Assembly: GCA_945836565.1 (NCBI GenBank)
Contig: CAMALN010000017.1
Coordinates: forward strand, 1 to 13,887
Reading direction: 5' to 3'
Origin: an uncultured Lachnospiraceae bacterium
GTDB lineage: Bacteria > Bacillota > Clostridia > Lachnospirales > Lachnospiraceae
DNA length: 13,887 nucleotides
Part shown: positions 1-6,905 of the stretch, piece by piece
How the letters are laid out: each line of letters opens with the position of its first letter
How positions within the stretch are numbered: position 1 is the first letter of the stretch
Translations under genes and position numbers: made by a program
Notes under the pieces: generated by a model
Seen by the model: only the letters and a program-made list of their open reading frames with translations
What the model was told of the DNA's origin: nothing
Database searches by the model: none

Positions 1-126
1 AAAGTGAATTGAAAAATATGAAAAGTTGAATAAAAACCGAAATGAAATAAAAAATATATATATTAAAGTCAGTAAGATAGTATTAAAAATGACAAAACAA
101 CATTTCACAGAAACTTCACAAAATTA

Positions 127-153
127 TTAGCACTCACCTATTGACAGTGCTAA
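127..153 (+). promoter_or_regulatory. CIRCE operator (HrcA binding site)
   Basis: The left arm TTAGCACTC, a 9-nt spacer and the right arm CAGTGCTAA match the CIRCE consensus TTAGCACTC-N9-GAGTGCTAA at all but one base (C at 145). The palindrome extends outwards to perfect 13-nt arms, 122-134 and 146-158. CIRCE is bound by the heat-shock repressor HrcA, so the downstream hsp20 is predicted to be repressed at normal temperature and released on heat stress. The hrcA gene is not in the window. Confidence 0.93.
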
Positions 154-169
154 TAATTAGGAGTATAAC
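141..169 (+). promoter_or_regulatory. sigma-A promoter of hsp20, overlapping CIRCE
   Basis: A perfect -35 TTGACA (141-146), a 17-bp spacer and the -10 TATAAC (164-169, 5 of 6) are visible. The -35 lies inside the spacer and right arm of the CIRCE operator, so HrcA binding should block polymerase directly. Transcription would start near 176, giving a leader of about 95 nt before the hsp20 start codon. Confidence 0.85.
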
Positions 170-270
170 ATACTTAGAACAAAGGAAAGGAACAAAAAAG
201 GTTCCCGAAACATCCTGGTTCCAAAAGACAAGGAAACAGCAGAATATGTATTAAAAAAGGAGTGATTGTT

Positions 271-756
271 ATGTTGATGCCTAGTGTTTTTGGAGAAAGT
301 TTGTTTGATGATTTGTTTGGATTCCCGGAGTTTACTGATATGCCGACCTTCTCAGACTTTGATAAGCTTGAGCAGCAGATGAACAAGAAGCTGTATGGCA
401 GACATGCGAAGAATATGATGAAGGTAGATATCAAGGAAAAGGGCAACGAATATGAGATGGTTGTAGATTTACCAGGTTTCAAGAAGGAAGAGGTAAGTGC
501 ACAGCTAAAGGATGGATATCTTACCATTTCAGCTGCAAAGGGCATAGATATGGATGAGAAGGATGAGGATAGTGGAAAGTATATAAGACGTGAGAGGTAT
601 TCAGGTGCCTGCCAGCGTAGCTTCTATGTAGGAGAAGGAGTTAAGCAGGAGGATATCAAGGCAGAGTTTAAGCATGGTATATTGAAGCTGTCTATCCCGA
701 AATCAGCGCCAAAGCTTCCTCAACAGGAGAATCATTACATCTCCATTGAGGGATAA
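271..756 (+). CDS. hsp20: Small heat shock protein, Hsp20/alpha-crystallin family
   Basis: This is a 161-residue ATP-independent holdase chaperone, expected to bind unfolding proteins in the cytoplasm as oligomers. The N-terminal arm is short and Phe-rich (about 1-45). The alpha-crystallin domain runs from about residue 50 to 145, with the typical VVDLPGF segment and the closing GILKLSIPK motif at 136-144. A C-terminal I-S-I at 157-159 fits the I-x-I anchor used in oligomer assembly. The ATG at 271 is chosen because AAGGAG (257-262) lies 8 nt upstream. An in-frame GTG at 262 overlaps that Shine-Dalgarno sequence and is unlikely to be the start. The gene is alone between a CIRCE-controlled promoter and a terminator, so a monocistronic heat-shock gene is the simplest reading. 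Confidence 0.95.
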   Translation: MLMPSVFGESLFDDLFGFPEFTDMPTFSDFDKLEQQMNKKLYGRHAKNMMKVDIKEKGNEYEMVVDLPGFKKEEVSAQLKDGYLTISAAKGIDMDEKDEDSGKYIRRERYSGACQRSFYVGEGVKQEDIKAEFKHGILKLSIPKSAPKLPQQENHYISIEG

Positions 757-804
757 ATATATATAAATCTCCCCCTTTTTTCCGGGATGAATATCCCATA
801 ATTG

Positions 805-841
805 AAATAGCTATGGATTAATAAAGTCCATAGCTATTTTT
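805..841 (+). terminator. Rho-independent terminator of hsp20
   Basis: A 13-bp perfect stem (805-817 with 827-839) with a 9-nt loop runs into a T-rich end (837-841). It stands about 50 nt after the hsp20 stop codon and before the promoter of the ABC operon. A smaller GGGA/TCCC hairpin (784-795) precedes it and has no T run of its own. Confidence 0.85.
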
Positions 842-865
842 GTTATGTCTTTATATAAAATATGC

Positions 866-893
866 TTGACATCGTTAGCATATGTGCTATAAT
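866..893 (+). promoter_or_regulatory. Strong sigma-A promoter of the ABC exporter operon
   Basis: Perfect consensus -35 TTGACA (866-871) and -10 TATAAT (888-893) are separated by 16 bp. A start near 900 would give a leader of about 97 nt. An inverted repeat TAGCA-TATG-TGCTA (876-889) overlaps the spacer and the -10. A second palindrome follows directly downstream. Confidence 0.85.
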
Positions 894-902
894 TCAAATA
901 AC

Positions 903-922
903 ATATGAATAATTGTTCATAT
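903..922 (+). promoter_or_regulatory. Palindromic operator candidate downstream of the ABC operon promoter
   Basis: ATATGAATAATTGTTCATAT is a 20-bp palindrome with a single mismatched pair (T at 910 with G at 915). It lies 10 nt after the -10 box, over the expected transcription start. Its position and symmetry fit a binding site for a dimeric repressor such as a TetR or MarR family protein, which often control exporters of this type. No regulator gene is in the window, so the binding protein is unknown. Confidence 0.5.
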
Positions 923-932
923 ATAAAAATAA

Positions 933-977
933 ACCAATAGGGACAGTAAAAGAGCCACTTTTCTCGTCCCCACTGGC
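933..977 (+). repeat. 45-bp palindromic repeat, copy A
   Basis: This is the most diverged of three related 45-bp elements, matching copy C at 39 of 45 positions. Its right arm GTCCCCACTGGC is identical to that of copy C, while the left arm carries three changes that weaken the outer stem. The centre keeps AAAA and TTTT pairing around the loop GAGCCAC. It lies in the leader of the ABC operon, 8 nt upstream of the ATPase Shine-Dalgarno sequence (986-991). Confidence 0.88.
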
Positions 978-996
978 TGTCAAGAGGGAGGTTAAT

Positions 997-1695
997 ATGA
1001 ATCTTAAAATTCACGATTTGCATAAGTTTTATGGCGAAGGAGAGAGTCGCGTAGAGGTGCTTAAGGGCGTAGAGTGTGAGGTTAAGGCTGGAGAGATATG
1101 TGTACTTCTCGGGCCATCCGGTTCGGGTAAATCCACACTGCTAAATATTATAGGTGGTATAGAATCGGCAGATGAGGGCTGCATCGACATAGGTGATGAC
1201 TGTACTTCGACTATGGGTGAGAAGGAGCTTACTCAGTACAGGAGAAATCATCTGGGCTTTGTATTTCAGTTCTATAATCTGGTTCCGAATCTCACAGTGA
1301 AGGAGAATATAGAGGTGTGCGCATACTTGAGCAAGAAGCCGCTTGATATAGATGAGCTTCTTAAGACACTTGGGCTTTACGAGCATAAGGATAAGCTTCC
1401 TTCGCAGCTTTCCGGTGGTCAGCAGCAAAGATGTGCTATCGGAAGGGCGCTTGTGAAGAATCCTTCGATATTGCTTTGCGATGAGCCTACCGGAGCTCTT
1501 GATTATCAGACTTCGAAGGAGATACTGTCGCTTATCGAGGTAGTGAATAAGAAATATCACAATACAATAATTATTGTAACTCACAATAATGCCATAAAGG
1601 ATATGGCGCATCGTGTGCTTAAGCTTAGGGACGGAAGGATAGTAAGTGATTACACAAATGATATCGTAGTTTCTGCAAGTGAGCTGGAATGGTAG
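997..1695 (+). CDS. ABC transporter ATP-binding protein (MacB/LolD-like)
   Basis: This is a 232-residue ATPase expected to power the permease encoded next to it. The Walker A motif GPSGSGKST is at residues 39-47, the Q-loop glutamine is in FVFQFYN near 91, the signature LSGGQQQR is at 138-145, Walker B runs into DEPTGALD at 162-169, and the H-loop histidine is at 196. The Y-x-L-V-P-N-L-T-V-K-E-N-I stretch is typical of the MacB/LolD/FtsE class. The ATG at 997 is chosen because GGGAGG (986-991) sits 5 nt upstream. The frame stays open upstream to 913, but that part translates repeat copy A and is not conserved-looking. The stop codon overlaps the Shine-Dalgarno sequence of the permease, indicating translational coupling. 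The substrate cannot be told from sequence; peptide or lipid export are options. Confidence 0.95.
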   Translation: MNLKIHDLHKFYGEGESRVEVLKGVECEVKAGEICVLLGPSGSGKSTLLNIIGGIESADEGCIDIGDDCTSTMGEKELTQYRRNHLGFVFQFYNLVPNLTVKENIEVCAYLSKKPLDIDELLKTLGLYEHKDKLPSQLSGGQQQRCAIGRALVKNPSILLCDEPTGALDYQTSKEILSLIEVVNKKYHNTIIIVTHNNAIKDMAHRVLKLRDGRIVSDYTNDIVVSASELEW

Positions 1696-1705
1696 GAGGT
1701 CTGTG

Positions 1706-3961
1706 ATGAGAAATCCACTGAATAAAAGAATTCCCCGAATCTTTAAGAAGGATGCGGGAAAATATATTGGCATATTTCTGATACTGGTGTCGATAATAGC
1801 CCTCGGTTCATCATTTATGGCTGTTATGGACAGTGTACAGTACACATTGGACAATAATGACCGTGATTGTCTGCTCGAGGATGGACAATTTGAAACTATG
1901 CTTCCGGTAACCGACGAGGCTATCGTTTTGATAGAATCAAACGGAGTAGACATAGATGAAAATTTCTACATATCCATAAATGATTTTGATGGTGATGTAA
2001 AGTTAGTGGTTTTTGACGAGAGGGATGAGATGAATCTTCCGTCTACATTTGAGGGAGAATTGCCGCAGAAGGATGATGAGATAGCGATAGACCGTCTCTT
2101 TGCCAAGAATCATAATATAGGTATCGGCGATGAGGTTGAGTGTAGGAATCAAAGGTTTATCGTCACAGCATTGATTGCACTTCCGGATTACAATGCACTG
2201 TTCAAAAGCAATCAGGATCTGGTAATGGATGTAAAGGGCTTTGGTGTAGCTGTAGTAAATCATGCGGGTTTTGAGAGATTTGCAGAGGATGTGCATACAT
2301 ACAGATATTCGTACCGTTTTGTAGACCGAGAATTGGAAAAGTCAGCAGAACGTGAGAAGATAGAATATATTCAGCAGACACTTGTAAAAAATGGAAGTGT
2401 TATACAATCGTATCTCACCAAAGAGACGAATCAGTGTATCAATCTGTTAAGGGAGGATATGGGCAAGGATGGCCCTGTTATGCAGGTATTTATATATCTC
2501 CTGATTATGGTCGTAGCATTTGTATTTGCCATACTTACCGCAAATACTATAGAGTCGGAGGCAACTATAATCGGCACGTTAAGGTCGATGGGATATACCA
2601 AGGCAGAGGTTATATGGCATTATCTTTCGCCTACGATTATCGTTGCACTGCTTAGCTCGGTTATAGGAAATACTCTTGGCTATACGGCTATGATAGAACC
2701 ATTCAAAAATATGTATTATGGTTCATATTCCATAGCTCCGCTTCAGCTTAGATTTAATATGAAGGCGTTTGTTATGACGACGATTTTCCCTGTAGTCATA
2801 ATGATACTGATAAACCTTTTTATGCTGTGGAGAAAGCTGTCATTGTCACCGCTCAAATTCCTTAGAAAGGACCTGAGTAAGAAGAGACAAAAGCATGCAG
2901 TAAAGCTTCCGGATATTTCCTTCATGGCGAGGTTCAGGCTCAGAGTGCTTATACAAAATAAGATTAATTACATCATACTGTTTGTAGGAATATTCATTTC
3001 GAGTTTCCTTCTGATGTTTGGTATAGGACTGAATCCTCTTGTTGACCATTATGTAGATGAGATTGATGATTCACTTACCTATGAATATCAGTACATTTTG
3101 AAGGCACCTGTCCCGGCAGAAGGAGGAGAAAAGCTGCAGACATACAGCTTGAAGACATGGTACGCATTCGGTAAAACCGATATGGATGTAAGCTTTATGG
3201 GTGTTTCGGATGATACGGAATTCTTCGATGGCTTAAAGCTGCCTGATAATACGGATGAAATAGTTATCTCGAAGCCATTGGCTGACAAGCTTGGAGCAAA
3301 GGCCGGAGATATACTGGAATTTAAGGATGATTATTATGAGAAGACTTACACGCTGAAGGTAGTTGATGTGTATGATTATAAGGGAAGTCTCACAGCATTT
3401 ATGAAGCTTGAGAACCTTAATGAGCTGCTGGGATATGAGAAGGGCAATTTTAATTCATACCTGTCAAATGAAAAGCTTGATATAGATGAGCATCTCATCG
3501 CCAAATATATTACCAGAGCCGATATGATAGGAAGCATCAAGCAGCTTATGGAATCCTTCAGGGGAGTAATATTCATATTAAACATATTCTCGGTAGCGAT
3601 ATATATGATACTTATGCACATCCTGACGAAGACGGTAATTGAGAAGAATGCGCTATCGATTTCATTTATGAAGGTGTTTGGTTATGAGAATAATGAGATA
3701 AGCAGGCTGTACCTACGAGCCACAACCATAACGGTTCTGGCATCCTTGGTTGTATGTATACCTATAGAGGTATGGTGCTTTAAATACACTATGGTATATG
3801 TGTCTAGCATGGTTGAAGGCTACATGCCGTTCTACCTGCCGGGCTGGGTTTATGCAGCCATAATTCTTATAGGTATAGCAGCATACTTCGCGATAAATGC
3901 ATTTCACATCAAAAAGGTCAAGAGCATACCTATGAGTGAAGCACTTAAAAACAGAGAATAG
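1706..3961 (+). CDS. FtsX/MacB-type ABC transporter permease
   Basis: This is a 751-residue membrane protein pairing with the ATPase just upstream. Hydrophobic segments appear near residues 20-42, 258-278, 305-326, 353-375, 421-443 and three more in the last 130 residues. That gives eight, arranged as two FtsX halves, each with one helix, an extracellular domain and three helices. The T-L-R-S-M-G-Y and F-M-K-V-F-G-Y segments after helices 2 and 6 are the usual FtsX cytoplasmic coupling motifs. Such proteins act by mechanotransmission, moving or releasing substrates at the outer face of the membrane. In Firmicutes relatives serve in peptide-antibiotic resistance or lipoprotein and lipid handling; the role here is unknown. 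The ATG at 1706 has GGAGG (1695-1699) 6 nt upstream, and an in-frame GTG at 1679 lies inside the ATPase gene. Repeat copy B begins 1 nt after the stop codon. Confidence 0.93.
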   Translation: MRNPLNKRIPRIFKKDAGKYIGIFLILVSIIALGSSFMAVMDSVQYTLDNNDRDCLLEDGQFETMLPVTDEAIVLIESNGVDIDENFYISINDFDGDVKLVVFDERDEMNLPSTFEGELPQKDDEIAIDRLFAKNHNIGIGDEVECRNQRFIVTALIALPDYNALFKSNQDLVMDVKGFGVAVVNHAGFERFAEDVHTYRYSYRFVDRELEKSAEREKIEYIQQTLVKNGSVIQSYLTKETNQCINLLREDMGKDGPVMQVFIYLLIMVVAFVFAILTANTIESEATIIGTLRSMGYTKAEVIWHYLSPTIIVALLSSVIGNTLGYTAMIEPFKNMYYGSYSIAPLQLRFNMKAFVMTTIFPVVIMILINLFMLWRKLSLSPLKFLRKDLSKKRQKHAVKLPDISFMARFRLRVLIQNKINYIILFVGIFISSFLLMFGIGLNPLVDHYVDEIDDSLTYEYQYILKAPVPAEGGEKLQTYSLKTWYAFGKTDMDVSFMGVSDDTEFFDGLKLPDNTDEIVISKPLADKLGAKAGDILEFKDDYYEKTYTLKVVDVYDYKGSLTAFMKLENLNELLGYEKGNFNSYLSNEKLDIDEHLIAKYITRADMIGSIKQLMESFRGVIFILNIFSVAIYMILMHILTKTVIEKNALSISFMKVFGYENNEISRLYLRATTITVLASLVVCIPIEVWCFKYTMVYVSSMVEGYMPFYLPGWVYAAIILIGIAAYFAINAFHIKKVKSIPMSEALKNRE

Positions 3962-3962
3962 A

Positions 3963-4007
3963 GCCAGTGGGGACGGGAAAAGTGGCTTTTTTGCTGTCCC
4001 CTTTGGC
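3963..4007 (-). repeat. 45-bp palindromic repeat, copy B (inverted)
   Basis: The reverse complement matches copy C at 43 of 45 positions, differing only in two bases of one outer arm (TTTGGC in place of ACTGGC). It is the only inverted copy of the three and starts 1 nt after the permease stop codon. Together with copy A it brackets the ABC operon as inverted repeats about 3 kb apart. Confidence 0.93.
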
Positions 4008-4014
4008 TTTTTTT
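3963..4014 (+). terminator. Likely terminator of the ABC operon, built from repeat copy B
   Basis: Read on the + strand, the GGGGAC and GTCCCC arms form a stable imperfect hairpin. Seven T residues (4008-4014) follow directly. The position right after the permease stop fits a Rho-independent terminator. The T run lies at the boundary of the repeat and is missing after copies A and C, so only this copy is likely to terminate. Confidence 0.65.
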
Positions 4015-4073
4015 GTATTATATTTATTATTTTGGTTAGAATAAGTACAGAGGCATCAATGTCCTTTGCCTGC

Positions 4074-4102
4074 TTGATTAAACATATAGAATAATATAGA
4101 AT
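4074..4102 (+). promoter_or_regulatory. Candidate promoter of pepD
   Basis: TTGATT (4074-4079), a 17-bp spacer and TAGAAT (4097-4102) fit a sigma-A promoter, with a 4 of 6 match at -35 and 5 of 6 at -10. A start near 4109 would place repeat copy C in the leader. The surrounding 105 bp between copies B and C are AT-rich and show nothing else. Confidence 0.45.
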
Positions 4103-4119
4103 ATATGCAAATGAAATGA

Positions 4120-4164
4120 GCCAGTGGGGACAGCAAAAAAGCCACTTTTCCCGTCCCCACTGGC
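4120..4164 (+). repeat. 45-bp palindromic repeat, copy C
   Basis: This is the most symmetric copy. The arms GCCAGTGGGGAC (4120-4131) and GTCCCCACTGGC (4153-4164) are perfect inverted repeats of 12 bp. Inside, AAAA pairs with TTTT around the loop AAGCCAC. It ends 3 nt before the pepD Shine-Dalgarno sequence (AAGGAGG, 4168-4174), has the same orientation as copy A, and sits in a comparable place relative to a gene start. Confidence 0.93.
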
Positions 4165-4178
4165 ACTAAGGAGGATGT

Positions 4179-5627
4179 ATGTTAGTTTCAGAGTTGCAGC
4201 CTGGAGAGGTTTTTCAGTATTTTAATATTATTTCTTCTGTTCCGAGGGGGTCGGGCAACACAGCGAGGATAGCAAGGTATTGTATGGAATTTGCTGAGGA
4301 ACAGGGTTTAGAGGCGATAAAGGATGAGTATAACAATGTTGTTATATACGCACCGGCTACAGCCGGATACGAGGACAGAGAACCGGTGATACTGCAGGGG
4401 CATCTCGATATGGTATGCGAGAAGGAGCCTGGGCTTGTGCTTGATATGGAGCACGAGGCAATCACTGTTCGTACCGACGGAAAAAAGGTGTGGGCTAAGG
4501 GCACAACCTTAGGCGGCGATGACGGAATAGCTGTTGCCTATATACTTGCCCTGCTTGCAAGTGATGATATACCGCACCCGCCGATAGAAGCGGTATTCAC
4601 CAGTGATGAGGAAACCGGTATGTTTGGTGCGAGAGGACTTGATTTCTCCAAGTTAAATTCAAGAAGGCTTATCAATATTGATTCTGAGGAGGAGGGCTTC
4701 ATATGTGTGAGCTGCGCGGGAGGCGTGAGGGCTTGCTGCCGGATACCTTTTGAGCAACAAAAACCATCTCCGACGGAATACTGTGCATATGAAGTAAGCG
4801 TTTGTGGTCTTCAGGGGGGACATTCAGGTATGGAAATCGATAAGAACAGAGAAAATGCATTTCTTGTGCTTGGTTCGCTCCTTACTGATATAGAGAAAAA
4901 AAGCAGTCTCTGTTTGGCAGATATATCAGGCGGTGGAAAGGATAATGTGATTCCAAAGTCTGCTTCAGCGGTATTCTGTGTTCCAAAGGATGAGGCAAAT
5001 ATAGCTGAACAGGAATTTGACAGATACAAGAGACTAATATGTGACGAGCTGTCCATAGTTGAGCCGGGGCTAACTATAAAACTTGAAAAGACAACACTTC
5101 CGGAAGCTGTTATGGATAGAATCGGAAGCAGAAGAGTTATATATGTGTTAAGCCATATACCAAATGGAGTGGAACGTATGAATACTGAGGTTGCAGGTCT
5201 GGTACAGTGTTCACTTAATCTCGGTATAGTAAATGTTCATGCAGATCACGTTACATTTAGAACTCTCATTAGAAGTAACACAACTGACGGAAAGGAAATA
5301 CTTCTTGATAAGGTAAGAGACTTCATAGAATTTGCAGGTGGAGATGTCGTTACCGAGTCGGATTATCCTGCATGGGAGTATAGGCGGAATTCAGCTCTTA
5401 GAGAACTAATGATAGACGAATTTGAAAAGCAATATGGGAGAAAGCCGGAGGTTACAGCTATACATGCCGGTCTGGAATGTGGAATATTTGCAGGAAAGGT
5501 GCCTGATATGGATATGGTTTCGATAGGCCCTGATATGACAGGAGTTCATACGCCTGAGGAGATGTTAGATGTCGCGTCAGTGGGCAGAACCTGGGAATAT
5601 ATAAAGGGTGTGCTTTCCCGCATGTAA
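4179..5627 (+). CDS. pepD: Aminoacyl-histidine dipeptidase (M20 peptidase, PepD-like)
   Basis: This 482-residue cytoplasmic zinc dipeptidase is expected to split Xaa-His and other dipeptides (M20C type). The di-metal site is readable: H75 and D77 in the LQGHLDMVCEK segment, D114 in TTLGGDDG, the catalytic pair E144-E145 in TSDEETG, D168 in NIDSEEEG, and H457 in TGVHTPEE near the C terminus. The middle part (about 200-380) is the lid or dimerisation domain, with the GGHSG motif present. Length fits the family. AAGGAGG (4168-4174) is only 4 nt from the ATG at 4179; an out-of-frame ATG at 4175 overlaps it and gives no sensible protein. DUF819 follows after 19 nt, so the two are probably cotranscribed. 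Confidence 0.95.
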   Translation: MLVSELQPGEVFQYFNIISSVPRGSGNTARIARYCMEFAEEQGLEAIKDEYNNVVIYAPATAGYEDREPVILQGHLDMVCEKEPGLVLDMEHEAITVRTDGKKVWAKGTTLGGDDGIAVAYILALLASDDIPHPPIEAVFTSDEETGMFGARGLDFSKLNSRRLINIDSEEEGFICVSCAGGVRACCRIPFEQQKPSPTEYCAYEVSVCGLQGGHSGMEIDKNRENAFLVLGSLLTDIEKKSSLCLADISGGGKDNVIPKSASAVFCVPKDEANIAEQEFDRYKRLICDELSIVEPGLTIKLEKTTLPEAVMDRIGSRRVIYVLSHIPNGVERMNTEVAGLVQCSLNLGIVNVHADHVTFRTLIRSNTTDGKEILLDKVRDFIEFAGGDVVTESDYPAWEYRRNSALRELMIDEFEKQYGRKPEVTAIHAGLECGIFAGKVPDMDMVSIGPDMTGVHTPEEMLDVASVGRTWEYIKGVLSRM

Positions 5628-5646
5628 TTAAAGGAGTAAAATATTC

Positions 5647-6822
5647 ATGATAAAAGACGGCTTTATGTATATAGCTGCCCTTATATTTATAGCGGGCATC
5701 CTGGTATGTCTGCCTAGGATATTTAAAGGTCGTGTTGCCCGCAAATTCTTTGATTTTGCACCTCCTATAGTTCTTATTTATCTTGGACTTATGGTGCTTT
5801 GCACAATCAGGCTGTGGGATCTGGAGACTACTGCGGCGGCATATACATCCGTTAAGAATCCTATATTATATGGTATGCTTTTTGTCATGCTTTTACGATG
5901 CGATTTGAAGAAGATTATAAAGCTTGGGCCTAAGATGCTTATAGGATTTTTTACGGCAACCTTTTCCATTGGTCTTGGATTTGTGCTATCATATGCTATA
6001 TTCCACAATGCTATGGGCGAGGAATCGTGGAAGGCACTTGGTGCATTGTGCGGAAGCTGGATGGGTGGCGGCGGAAATATGCTTGCCATACAGGCCGCTT
6101 TAGATGTAGATGAAGCAACTATGGCATATGCACTTGTACTTGATTCAATTTGTGCTACAATCTATGTTATGTTTTTGCTGTGGGCTATAGGGCATCACGA
6201 GAGGTTTAACAGATGGACAAAGGCGGATACATCCATTATAGACAGCGTAGGTGCAAGTCTTGAGGAAGAGGCGAGGGCAAATACAAAGCCTCTCGTATGG
6301 CAGAATATACTGATTCTTCTCGGTGCCGGACTGCTCGTGTCGGCAATTAGTCATGAGCTGGGTGTTATCATAAACAGCAGACTTGGCTTCTTCGACAAGA
6401 CAACATGGACTGTCCTCATAGTAACCGCATTGGGTGTTTTGTTCGCACTCACACCCTTTGGAAAGCTTAAGGGTACGGAGGAAGTGTCAAATGCCATGCT
6501 GTATATTGTCATCGCCCTTATAGCGTCCAGGGCCGACCTGTCAAGTATAGGAAAGGCTCACGTGTGGCTTGTGGCCGGGCTTGTAATCCTTTTGATTCAC
6601 GTATTGATAATGGTAATATTGGCGAAGCTTTTGAAGATAGACCTTTTTACCTGCTGTGTTGCATCGCTTGCAAATATCGGTGGTACGGCGACGGCACCGG
6701 TTCTTGCAGGAACCTATTCGTCAGCGCTTGTTCCCGTGGGTATAATTATGGCACTGCTTGGCTATGTGGTCGGTACAGGCGGCGGGCTTGTGGTAGCACA
6801 GCTTATGAGCTATTTTGGATGA
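5647..6822 (+). CDS. DUF819 family integral membrane protein (YjcL-like), putative transporter
   Basis: The protein has 391 residues and about ten hydrophobic helices. I recognise the DUF819 family from the glycine-rich GSWMGGGGNMLA segment (136-147) and the C-terminal LANIGGTATAPVLAGTY and GYVVGTGGG segments (from 341). These two similar glycine-rich motifs in the two halves suggest an internal duplication of the kind found in secondary transporters. A cytoplasmic loop of about 35 residues (190-225) separates the halves. No biochemical function is established for the family to my knowledge. It starts 19 nt after pepD with AAGGAG at 5631-5636, so uptake of a peptide or amino acid used with that peptidase is a reasonable guess, not a demonstrated role. 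Confidence 0.88.
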   Translation: MIKDGFMYIAALIFIAGILVCLPRIFKGRVARKFFDFAPPIVLIYLGLMVLCTIRLWDLETTAAAYTSVKNPILYGMLFVMLLRCDLKKIIKLGPKMLIGFFTATFSIGLGFVLSYAIFHNAMGEESWKALGALCGSWMGGGGNMLAIQAALDVDEATMAYALVLDSICATIYVMFLLWAIGHHERFNRWTKADTSIIDSVGASLEEEARANTKPLVWQNILILLGAGLLVSAISHELGVIINSRLGFFDKTTWTVLIVTALGVLFALTPFGKLKGTEEVSNAMLYIVIALIASRADLSSIGKAHVWLVAGLVILLIHVLIMVILAKLLKIDLFTCCVASLANIGGTATAPVLAGTYSSALVPVGIIMALLGYVVGTGGGLVVAQLMSYFG

Positions 6823-6832
6823 GATGATGTCA

Positions 6833-6851
6833 GGGTGGGATATGCCTGCCC
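6833..6851 (+). other. Small intergenic hairpin between the DUF819 gene and yggS
   Basis: GGGTGGG and CCTGCCC can pair over 7 bp with two G-U pairs around the loop ATATG. There is no T run, so it is not a convincing terminator. It could be an mRNA processing or stabilising structure, or simply chance. Confidence 0.3.
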
Positions 6852-6905
6852 CGGCGAATACATAAAATATATAAAATGAACACATTATAAAGGAGATGCA
6901 GTGAT

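Noticed and set aside
176..270. Possible RNA thermometer in the hsp20 leader
   Set aside because: Only short pairings are possible (GGAAC with GTTCC, and UCCU with the AGGA of the Shine-Dalgarno sequence). No ROSE or fourU arrangement is visible, and CIRCE already explains heat control.
913..996. Upstream in-frame extension of the ABC ATPase by 28 residues
   Set aside because: It translates the palindromic repeat copy A, has no ribosome binding site at 913, and the ATG at 997 has GGGAGG at the right distance. The family also begins near that ATG.
1141..1953. Long minus-strand open frame across the ABC genes
   Set aside because: It is antisense to clear ATPase and permease motifs, has no recognisable domain, and is a by-product of codon usage on the coding strand. 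The same holds for the other antisense frames, such as 174-545 and 11852-12256.
6833..6905. Terminator and separate promoter between the DUF819 gene and yggS
   Set aside because: The hairpin has no T run, and no convincing -35 and -10 pair is found upstream of yggS, so an operon break here cannot be supported.
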